Shown here in pieces: positions 9,773-16,774 of a stretch of DNA of 64,000 bases. The DNA comes from Pseudomonadales bacterium (GTDB lineage: Bacteria; Pseudomonadota; Gammaproteobacteria; Pseudomonadales; Halieaceae). A program made the translations under genes and the position numbers. The first letter of the stretch is position 1. The number at the start of each line of letters is the position of its first letter. Under the pieces are notes generated by a model. The model did no database searches. It was not told the DNA's origin and worked only from the letters and a program-made list of their open reading frames with translations. The stretch is taken from NCBI GenBank assembly GCA_024234855.1, contig JACKNN010000001.1, positions 1 through 64,000 of the forward strand, written 5' to 3'.

Positions 9773-10828
9773 TTACAGCCCCCCTTCCCGGACCCAGGGG
9801 CGTACCCGCTGGCCCTCCCGCAGGCGATCTACCCCGGCCGCCACAACCTCGTCCCCGGGTTTCAGCCCCGCCCGCAACGCCCCACCGGCACCGATTTCAA
9901 CTGCCACTTTATGCACCGCCATAGTCGCGGGATCGATGCGCCAGACATGGCCGCGGTCGCCGGCGCGGTCAAACAGCGCCTCCCCGGGCAGGATCCAGTC
10001 GGCATCCAGCAGGCTGGGATGATGAATCCGGACACTCACCGGCATTCCCGGCCGCGCGGAAAAGTTGTCCGGTGCGTCGACCAGCAGGCTCACAGGATAA
10101 CTGTTGGTATCCGGGTCCGGCTGCATGCTCTCCTCCTTGTACAGGGCTTCGAGGTAATTGCCCGGCATCAGCTCAAACATGACGGTAAACACGGCCCGAT
10201 TGCCGCTCTCCAGCAGCGGCTGGTAGCGCGGTGGGAGATTGAAGTGGATTTCGAGTGTCGATGTGTCTTGCAGGTTAACGATAGGCTGCTGGGGGCCCAC
10301 TATCTCTGAAGGCATGGCGTAGGTGAATGCAATGGCTCCGCCAAACGGCGCCGTGAGCTGGCAAAAAGAGAGCTGCTCCCTGGCCTGTTCCAGCCTCGCA
10401 CGGTTTGTCGCCAGGATGGTCTGGGCGGTGTCGTACTGATCATCACTGATCAGTTTCTGCAGGTACAGGGTGCTCGCCCGCTCGGCTTCCAGCCGGGCGA
10501 GGTCGAACTCGGCCTGTCTGGCCTCAAAATTGAGGCGGTAGTCGGTCGGGTCCAACTCCGCCAGGAGCGCGCCCTTTTCCACCCGATCACCCATCCGCAC
10601 CTTGAGTTCAAGCAGCTGGCCCGCAACGCGGAACGCCAGCATCGCGCTGTCGCCCGCCTCTACCCGGCCGGGAAATATCGGCGTCTCGGCGGCGGCATAC
10701 GCGGTCAGCACCTTGACCGGCGTCGCGGCCTCCTGCGGGGGCTCGCCAACGTCACCGTTGGCGACGCCGTAAAGCAGCACGGCAAAGGCCAAAGCACCTG
10801 TCGCGCCTGTGAACCGCCATCTGTTCAT
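9773..10828 (-). CDS. Efflux RND periplasmic adaptor
   Basis: A 351-residue membrane-fusion protein of the HlyD/AcrA family, first gene of the RND operon. A single N-terminal hydrophobic segment (FTGATGALAFAVLLYG) anchors or exports it. The lipoyl-like motif LKVRMGDRVEKGALLAELDP precedes an alpha-hairpin region and LTAPFGGAIAFTY. I take the ATG at 10828 because the longer alternative (GTG at 10864) would add twelve charged residues before the membrane segment and start only 20 bases from the operator palindrome. It faces the tetR-type gene across about 110 bases, and repression by that regulator is the natural inference. Confidence 0.88.
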   Translation of the reverse strand: MNRWRFTGATGALAFAVLLYGVANGDVGEPPQEAATPVKVLTAYAAAETPIFPGRVEAGDSAMLAFRVAGQLLELKVRMGDRVEKGALLAELDPTDYRLNFEARQAEFDLARLEAERASTLYLQKLISDDQYDTAQTILATNRARLEQAREQLSFCQLTAPFGGAIAFTYAMPSEIVGPQQPIVNLQDTSTLEIHFNLPPRYQPLLESGNRAVFTVMFELMPGNYLEALYKEESMQPDPDTNSYPVSLLVDAPDNFSARPGMPVSVRIHHPSLLDADWILPGEALFDRAGDRGHVWRIDPATMAVHKVAVEIGAGGALRAGLKPGDEVVAAGVDRLREGQRVRPWVREGGL

Positions 10829-10883
10829 CCAAAAGGGACCTCGGGTTGTGCCTTGGGATCTCACCGGGTTTGCATTAAGTACT

Positions 10884-10913
10884 TTAACACTGATAAGATT
10901 TTATCACTGTTAA
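10884..10913. promoter_or_regulatory. Palindromic operator between efflux operon and TetR gene
   Basis: A 30-bp inverted repeat, TTAACA-C-TGATAA-G-AT-T-TTATCA-C-TGTTAA, with only two mismatched pairs, centred at 10898/10899. It sits in the AT-rich gap between the divergent adaptor gene (start 10828) and the TetR-family gene (start 10939). Size, symmetry and position are those of TetR-family operators that repress both directions. Binding is inferred. Confidence 0.75.
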
Positions 10914-10938
10914 ATTTAACTACAAGACCGCAGCTGAC

Positions 10939-11580
10939 ATGGCCGATACCCGCACCCAGAATATGGAAAAGCGCCGCGAGCGCACCCTGGAACAGGCGCG
11001 CAAAGTGCTGGCGGACGGCGGTTTCGACGCCCTGAACCTGCGTGACCTCGCGGAAATATCGGGGATCACCGTCCCCACCATTTACAACCTGATAGGGAAC
11101 AAGGCCGAAATACTGAAGGCCCTGGTTATGGGCACTTTTGCGAAGTTTGAGGAATCCCTGGACAGCCGGCTCCCCTGCCCCACGGAACAACTGCCGTTGC
11201 TGATGATGAATACCCTCGCCGATATGATCGGCAGCGACGAGGATTCCTACCGCGCCACAGCCCTGGCCACGGAGCGGTTGGAAATGGAATCAGAGGAAGG
11301 CAGCGATTACGGTTACCGGCGGGCGCCGTTGCGAAAGTTTGCACGCAAAATGTTACTGGATGCCCGGGCGGAGGGTTTACTGAAAGGTGACATCGATAGC
11401 GACCTGCTGGTCGAGCAGGTGATAGGCATTCACCAGATTGCCTTCCGGGACTGGGCCCATCGCGCAATATCACTTGATGACCTGAGAAAGCAATCCCTGC
11501 GGGGCTTTTACATCGCCCTTTCAGCCGACGCCGTGCCCGAGTTTCGCACACAACTCGTCGCCCAACTGAAGAAGCTCTGA
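10939..11580 (+). CDS. TetR/AcrR-family transcriptional regulator
   Basis: A 213-residue regulator with an N-terminal helix-turn-helix at about residues 15-60 (LNLRDLAEISGITVPTIYNLIGNKAEIL) and a helical ligand-binding C-terminal domain without close resemblance to any characterised member. It is transcribed away from the RND efflux operon, with a 30-bp palindrome between the two starts. The simplest reading is a local repressor of the pump and of itself, released by a pump substrate. The ATG at 10939 has no strong ribosome-binding site. Confidence 0.92.
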   Translation: MADTRTQNMEKRRERTLEQARKVLADGGFDALNLRDLAEISGITVPTIYNLIGNKAEILKALVMGTFAKFEESLDSRLPCPTEQLPLLMMNTLADMIGSDEDSYRATALATERLEMESEEGSDYGYRRAPLRKFARKMLLDARAEGLLKGDIDSDLLVEQVIGIHQIAFRDWAHRAISLDDLRKQSLRGFYIALSADAVPEFRTQLVAQLKKL

Positions 11581-11624
11581 CGCGGGCTCAAGCGTATCAT
11601 CAATGGCCAACGCTTAAAGGCATC

Positions 11625-12887
11625 TCAGTCCGGATCCGGCCCGGATTTCGCGAACTCCAACTCGTTCTTGGATTGGTACATCGCCGCGTCAGCTGCCTCG
11701 TACAAGGCCAGTATCGTATTGCCGTTTTCCGGGTATACAGCCGTGCCAACGGCAAAATCGTACTGCACCGGAATACCGTCCACTTCCAGGCCGTTTGGTC
11801 CATCGGCACGGAAACGCTCGATCAGTTTCCGCACGTTGCCGGCGTTGTCCACCGGCTCCAGCAGCACGCCGAATTCATCCCCGCCCAGGCGCCCGATGAA
11901 ATCCGTTTCGCGGAAACCCGCGCCCAGGCGCCGGGCAAATTGCAGCAGCACAGCATCGCCCGTCTTGTGACCCAGCCTGTCATTGATCTGCTTGAAATCG
12001 TTCAGGTCAATTACCAGCAGGGCGAAGCGATTATTTGATCGGGTCGAACGCTGAAGACATTGCTTTGCGTGTTCAAAAAATGTTCGCCGGTTGGGAATGG
12101 AGGTCAGCGAATCATGACTGGCGAGATAATCCAGTCGTTCATTTTTCTGCTCCATCGCCGTGCGCAGCCGGTTGGTCGCAGACACGTAGGAACCCAGCAC
12201 GGCCATCACCACCAGAACCGTTCCCAGCAAAGCGATGATCTGGACGATACCGACGTTGGCTACCTGCGTAACCCGGGTCATTTCCACGCCGCTGTACTCA
12301 AGTACCAGGATCAGCAGCCAGGCGCCAATCGTCATGGCAACCCAGAAAAATGCCCAACGGGAATTCATCAAAGTGGCCGCCAGGACGGGTATCGCCAGCA
12401 TGAAAATCATCGTTGGGGACATGACACCCCCCAGGATAAAACTGGCCCCGAACAGCACGCCGCCCAGCATAAGCAGGAGCAGGTTCACACACAGTATTCG
12501 CCTGCCGAACCTGAGAAACAGGGCGGTGATCGCCGCGGTGATCCCCAGTACGACCCACAGCAGCAAGCCGCCCCGCTCCCGCCCGGACTCGGACAGGGGC
12601 AGCAGAAAATAGAACACCGCTATCAGCGCAAGAATATTCAGCGCGAGGCTGAGCAGCACCTGCAGGAACAGCCGGTCTCGATGATCCTCGCTGGACTCGC
12701 CAACCGGGTCGTAACTCGCCGACAGAGCGGAACCCAAGCGATCGGCAGGTCTCACCCCCGAGTAGAGCAAGCCCAGATCCTGGACCGCATGTAAGGGTCT
12801 CGCCCCCTGTTTATCGGTGGCCATTGAATTAGCCCGTTCACGTTTAACACCGTGATTCAGTTGATACCATAATCGACCAACAGACAC
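11625..12887 (-). CDS. Membrane-bound diguanylate cyclase (GGDEF)
   Basis: A 420-residue protein that makes the second messenger c-di-GMP from two GTP. The first 50 residues are cytoplasmic, six hydrophobic segments follow up to about residue 220, and the C-terminal 165 residues form a GGDEF domain. The active-site loop is a consensus GGDEF near residues 335-339, and five residues before it lies RETD, matching the RxxD inhibitory site that lets product feedback limit the enzyme. There is no EAL domain, so it should be synthase-only. The membrane sensor part is of no recognised type. It stands alone and is convergent with the tetR gene. Confidence 0.9.
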   Translation of the reverse strand: MSVGRLWYQLNHGVKRERANSMATDKQGARPLHAVQDLGLLYSGVRPADRLGSALSASYDPVGESSEDHRDRLFLQVLLSLALNILALIAVFYFLLPLSESGRERGGLLLWVVLGITAAITALFLRFGRRILCVNLLLLMLGGVLFGASFILGGVMSPTMIFMLAIPVLAATLMNSRWAFFWVAMTIGAWLLILVLEYSGVEMTRVTQVANVGIVQIIALLGTVLVVMAVLGSYVSATNRLRTAMEQKNERLDYLASHDSLTSIPNRRTFFEHAKQCLQRSTRSNNRFALLVIDLNDFKQINDRLGHKTGDAVLLQFARRLGAGFRETDFIGRLGGDEFGVLLEPVDNAGNVRKLIERFRADGPNGLEVDGIPVQYDFAVGTAVYPENGNTILALYEAADAAMYQSKNELEFAKSGPDPD

Positions 12888-13028
12888 GAGAGCGCATGCG
12901 TGGATGCCTAGTTTTTAATGTGTTTTTTGCCAAACAGGACACATTCAGGCAAGGTCCACCCCCAGGGGCGGGAGCTGCGCCGGATGATGGCTTTTCCCAG
13001 TGTTCGCCGCCCGGTTGCCGGCGGCCTG

Positions 13029-13934
13029 TTAACCCTTGGAAATCTTCAACACCTGGCCTACCTGCAGGGCGTCACCGGCCTGGCTGTTTGACCGCCGCAA
13101 TTGCTCGACACTGGTGCCGTAGCGGTTGGCGATACGCCACAGGGTATCACCCCGATTGACGCGGTAAATGATCTCGTTCACAGCCATCGCCTCACTGCCA
13201 GAGCTAGCGTCCGACGCCGTCCCGGGTATCCGCAACTTCTGGCCGACATTGATCAGGCTGCCCCGCAAGCCGTTCGCAGCTCGCAATTGCGCGACGCTGA
13301 CGCCGGTCCTGGAGGCGATTTCAGACAGCGTATCGCCCCTGCGAACCACGTACGCCGGGGCCGGGCCCGAACCCGCCTGCAATGTGCCGCGGGCGCCAGC
13401 GCCCCTGGCCAACACGGCGACATGGTAGTGGGGCGGGTAACGCTCCCGGGTGGCCTCTACGACATGCTGTTTCTCCAGGGATAACAGGGTTCTTTCCAGC
13501 CATGCCCGGCATTTTTGTGACGACGGAATCCGCAGGTCTATCGCCATGCCGGTGGGGTGCACCGAATGGGCGACAGAATTTGCAGGCTGGCGGTCCCGCG
13601 GCCGCAACAGGCTGGTCACCGTAAGTTTCTCGCCGCAGCTGCTGTGGTACTGCGCACTGAGCCTGCCCAGAAACTGCTTGGTTTCGGGTACCGCATAGGG
13701 GTAGGAGACATCGTGTAATTCCAGGTAGCGATCCGGGCTCACCCTGACCAGCTGACGTGGATTGATGTAATCCGGTACCGAGCGAGAGGTGTTCACGAAG
13801 GCGTATCCGTACTCAATGGCAGTGCGATACTGCTTGTCGATAGACGCGGGCGAGCCCTTGAGCGTCTGCGCCTGGGCCAGACAGGTACATAACAACGCAG
13901 CCAGGACCATCTCGATTTTAATCAGGTTTTTCAA
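13029..13934 (-). CDS. LysM protein with VanY/M15-like (DUF5715) domain
   Basis: A 301-residue exported protein. A signal peptide (cleavage after LAQA, about residue 22) is followed by a domain of about 150 residues containing SVHPTGMAIDL and YPPHYHVAVL. The first matches the SxHxxGxAxD zinc-ligand pattern of M15 D,D-carboxypeptidases/endolysins and the second supplies the later histidine. Two LysM modules follow at about 193-236 (VVRRGDTLSEIASRTGVS) and 256-299 (VNRGDTLWRIANRYGTS), which bind N-acetylglucosamine of peptidoglycan. I infer a periplasmic cell-wall peptidase; catalytic activity of DUF5715 proteins is not established to my knowledge. Neighbours are unrelated. Confidence 0.82.
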   Translation of the reverse strand: MKNLIKIEMVLAALLCTCLAQAQTLKGSPASIDKQYRTAIEYGYAFVNTSRSVPDYINPRQLVRVSPDRYLELHDVSYPYAVPETKQFLGRLSAQYHSSCGEKLTVTSLLRPRDRQPANSVAHSVHPTGMAIDLRIPSSQKCRAWLERTLLSLEKQHVVEATRERYPPHYHVAVLARGAGARGTLQAGSGPAPAYVVRRGDTLSEIASRTGVSVAQLRAANGLRGSLINVGQKLRIPGTASDASSGSEAMAVNEIIYRVNRGDTLWRIANRYGTSVEQLRRSNSQAGDALQVGQVLKISKG

Positions 13935-14246
13935 GGCGCGCCCCCACGTAGTTGCTTGTTCGAATTATCGCTGTCAGCCTGTTACCCCGCGCCTCGTCCG
14001 CCGCCGGGACCTGACGCTCACGTGAATTATCAAATTCAGTCAGTAATATACTGAATTGATTGGAAATAATTTTCAACCCCAAAGCGATGCTGAAGTGTGG
14101 TTATTTTTTACCCGGAACAGCGGCCCTGGCGCCGTGCGCGCCGCCACCACGCGTTCCTGTTCAACGGGCGTACCGGGGGCCTTTAAAGGGCAATATTTTT
14201 GAACTCAAACGTTAAAATATACTTTAATATCATATAGATATAAAAG
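13935..14246. other. Intergenic region upstream of LysM gene
   Basis: A 312-base gap between the start of the LysM/DUF5715 gene and the end of the CoA-transferase gene. No convincing gene is seen. It holds a small palindrome at 14033-14057 (listed separately) and a very AT-rich stretch at about 14190-14246 just beyond the CoA-transferase stop codon. The promoter of the LysM gene must lie here. Confidence 0.6.
14033..14057. promoter_or_regulatory. Palindromic site upstream of LysM gene
   Basis: AATTCAGT and ACTGAATT form an 8-bp inverted repeat at the ends. Inside, TCAGTA-ATA-TACTGA (14040-14054) is a perfect 15-base palindrome. It lies about 100 bases before the LysM gene start in AT-rich DNA, a position that fits a regulator-binding site. 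No protein is assigned. Confidence 0.35.
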
Positions 14247-15458
14247 TCAGCCAATAATTCCCCTGGCCCGGAACCCGGCTATCGCAGCAGCGTCGATACC
14301 CAGGTATTCAAGTATCTGCTCGCTGTGCTCGCCGATGCCGGGAGCCGGGGTGGGTTTGCTCTTTAGCGCGCCGGAAACATACATCGGGCTGTCGATGGTA
14401 CGCCCGCTATCGTCACTGAACTCGCTGAGCAGGCCCGCGGCGGAGACCTGCAGGTCATCGGCATGATCAGCGGGCTTGGCGATGCGGCCACAGGTGATCC
14501 CATGCCGGACAAAGCTTGCTTCCCAGTAATGCCAGTCCTGCTGCGCAATGGCATCCCGCACCAACGCCGTCAGCTCCCGGTTATGCTTGTGGCGTAGGGT
14601 CGAGTCGGCAAATCGCACGTCCTCCAGCCACTCCCCATGGTCCAGGCAACCCGCGAGGCGCGACCACGCCGCATCCTGGGCCTGGGGGAGTATGGTCAGC
14701 AGGAACCAGCGATCGTCGCGGCAGCGGTACAGCTGGGTGAAGGCACTGCGTTTTTCCGAGTCAAGGCGCACGTCCATATCGGCGCCGTCCAGGGCCGCCT
14801 GCACCATGAAGCCGTTGGACCACAGACCGTTGGCCAGCAGGGAACTGCCCACCATGCAGCCCGCGCCGGTGCGCTGGCGCTGGTACAGGGCAGTCACAAT
14901 CGCACCGTAGAGGCTGCAGGCGGACATCTGATCACCCATGCCGGGCACCGACACCGCCGGTGGCGTATCACTGGATGCCCGCACGGCGTCCATCAGCCCC
15001 GAGCGGGCCCACCATGCGGTAGCATCGTAGCCGGTGTTGCCGGCCTCCGGGCCGGTCTCGCCATACGGTGTGAGCGAGGCGTAAATCGCGTTCGGATTCA
15101 CCGCGCGGATATCGCTGTAGCGCAGCCGCAGGGTCTCGCGTACCCGCAGCGGGTAATTGGTGATGAACACATCCGCACGGCCCAGGAGTTGGTCAAGCAC
15201 AGCCCTGCCCTCCGGCTGTTTGAGGTCGAGCGCCAGGCTCTGCTTGCCCCGGTTCGTGAGCCGCCAGGGATAGTTGATGTCACAGACCGGCACCCCGGGC
15301 AGGTGTTTCAATCTCCGGTAGCCGTCCCCGCTGCCGGGCGGTTCTATCTTGATCACTCGCGCCCCGAAATCAGACAGTATCGTTGCGGCTGCCGGGCCGG
15401 CAATAAAGCTGGCGCAGTCGATCACCAGCAGGTCACTGAAAAGGGATTGCTCGGTCAT
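14247..15458 (-). CDS. Family III CoA-transferase (CaiB/BaiF type)
   Basis: A 403-residue enzyme that moves CoA from an acyl-CoA donor to a carboxylic acid. The N-terminal Rossmann-like part shows LLVIDCASFIAGPAAATILSDFG and VIKIEPPGSGDGYR. The catalytic Asp is expected in NTGYDATAWWARSG near residue 150, followed by GDQMSACSLYGAIVTALYQR. Length and domain order are normal. It lies 115 bases downstream of a crotonase-family gene on the same strand, so the two probably act on the same acid: activation, then hydration, dehydration or isomerisation of the CoA ester. The substrate is unknown. Confidence 0.9.
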   Translation of the reverse strand: MTEQSLFSDLLVIDCASFIAGPAAATILSDFGARVIKIEPPGSGDGYRRLKHLPGVPVCDINYPWRLTNRGKQSLALDLKQPEGRAVLDQLLGRADVFITNYPLRVRETLRLRYSDIRAVNPNAIYASLTPYGETGPEAGNTGYDATAWWARSGLMDAVRASSDTPPAVSVPGMGDQMSACSLYGAIVTALYQRQRTGAGCMVGSSLLANGLWSNGFMVQAALDGADMDVRLDSEKRSAFTQLYRCRDDRWFLLTILPQAQDAAWSRLAGCLDHGEWLEDVRFADSTLRHKHNRELTALVRDAIAQQDWHYWEASFVRHGITCGRIAKPADHADDLQVSAAGLLSEFSDDSGRTIDSPMYVSGALKSKPTPAPGIGEHSEQILEYLGIDAAAIAGFRARGIIG

Positions 15459-15573
15459 ATCGGATACTCGGCCAGGGGCTCTTATTGTGGGCGTGCTGTG
15501 ACTGTCAAAGCATAGACGCTATCGGCGCTATTGTCCTGCGCTGCGGGCGGCCCGATCGCGGCCCGGGCCGGTT

Positions 15574-16428
15574 TTACTCCTTGCGCTCACGCCCCTGGGG
15601 AATATTGCGGCCGCTGTCGCGCCACGCTACCGCCGCCGCGAAGCCGTTGGCCTCGGCATAGTCCTTGAACCAGCTGCCCTCCGGTGAATGGCGAGTGATA
15701 CCGTCAAACACGGTGGCTATCATCTGGGTATTGGCCAGGCCCATATTGTCGTAGGCCTGGTTGATCATAAGCTTCTGCATCATCAGCTGGTTGCGCGGCA
15801 CTCCCGCCATGCGCTCGGCCAGTTGCATCACCCGCTGCTCCAGCATAGGCGGTTCAACGGCATCGAGTACCAGCCCCATCTCCTTCGCCTCGCGTCCCGT
15901 CACCAGGTCGCCGGTAAGCAGCATGCGCTTGGCCTTTTCGGCGCCCAGGCGATAGACCCACATGGCGGTAGTGGGGCAGCCCCAGACCCGCGCGGGCGGA
16001 TAACCTATGCGGGCCTCGTTTTCCATGATCACGAAATCACAGGCCAGCGCGATATCCGAGCCGCCCGCGACAGCCACGTGATGCACCTTGGCAATGGTGG
16101 GTTTGTAGCTGCGCCACAGCGAACTGAAATGGTCGGTACAGGCCTTCATGAAGCGGTAATCCCGCATGGGATCCCAGGGCATGTCCTGGACGCCGGAGTT
16201 TGCCCCGGGTTTTTCGGCGAATTCCTTCAGGTCGTAGCCCGAGCAGAAGCCCTTGCCCTCGCCCTGCAGGATGATGACGTGTACAGCATCGTCCTCGTTG
16301 GCCAGCGCCACGGCGGCGGCGATTTCAGCCGGCATTTTCGCCGAAATAGCATTCAGGCGCGCGGGCCGGTTGAGGGTGATGCGGGCGATACGGTCCTGGG
16401 TTTCATAGCGCAGAGAAGTAAATGTCAC
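15574..16428 (-). CDS. Crotonase/enoyl-CoA hydratase-family protein
   Basis: A 284-residue crotonase-fold protein. The oxyanion-hole segments are present (GKGFCSGYDLKEFA and VAVAGGSDIALACD). However, the two catalytic glutamates of classical enoyl-CoA hydratase are replaced: the first position aligns with Asp in GGSDIAL and the second with Pro in RIGYPPARVWGCP. The protein therefore belongs to a crotonase branch with a different reaction, not simple hydration. I start at the GTG at 16428, which has GAGGA about 7 bases upstream and gives the usual VTFTSLRYETQDRIARITLNRP beginning; an upstream start at 16536 would add an unlike extension. It precedes a CoA-transferase gene. Confidence 0.88.
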   Translation of the reverse strand: MTFTSLRYETQDRIARITLNRPARLNAISAKMPAEIAAAVALANEDDAVHVIILQGEGKGFCSGYDLKEFAEKPGANSGVQDMPWDPMRDYRFMKACTDHFSSLWRSYKPTIAKVHHVAVAGGSDIALACDFVIMENEARIGYPPARVWGCPTTAMWVYRLGAEKAKRMLLTGDLVTGREAKEMGLVLDAVEPPMLEQRVMQLAERMAGVPRNQLMMQKLMINQAYDNMGLANTQMIATVFDGITRHSPEGSWFKDYAEANGFAAAVAWRDSGRNIPQGRERKE

Positions 16429-16774
16429 GGCGGCGTCCTCGGGGAAATGGGCTGAGTTTGAGTATCGGCGGGCGTTGGTTATCAGCAGCGCCGCGCATCC
16501 GCGAGCGCCAATCCCGAATCGAGAGCTCGCAGCCAAGGCACTATAGCAATATTCACGCGATCACCAAGGCCCCATGCAGCCTGCCCAGGCTCGGCGCTTT
16601 GAAGCCGGGCAGTTTACGCCAACCAATTGTGCGGAAATGCGCCGCAACACGATAAACTGTACCCCGAATGGTACAGGTGAGACCGATGGCGGCAGCGGCT
16701 GACCGGTGATCAATGCTGGCTGCCGCCGCCTGAAAGACCGCGCTTAAAGTGGTAGAATAGCCGGGCCAGCACGA
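16429..16774. other. Divergent intergenic region between crotonase and sucrose operon
   Basis: About 346 bases between divergently transcribed genes, holding the promoters of both. No gene of its own is convincing. The right end carries a likely sigma-70 promoter for the sucrose operon, listed separately. Confidence 0.6.
16730..16758 (+). promoter_or_regulatory. Candidate sigma-70 promoter of the sucrose operon
   Basis: CTGAAA at 16730-16735 and TAGAAT at 16753-16758 with a 17-base spacer, upstream of the strong Shine-Dalgarno GGAGGG at 16781-16786. A transcript would start near 16765, leaving a leader of about 28 bases before the position 7 bases after that ribosome-binding site. Confidence 0.45.
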
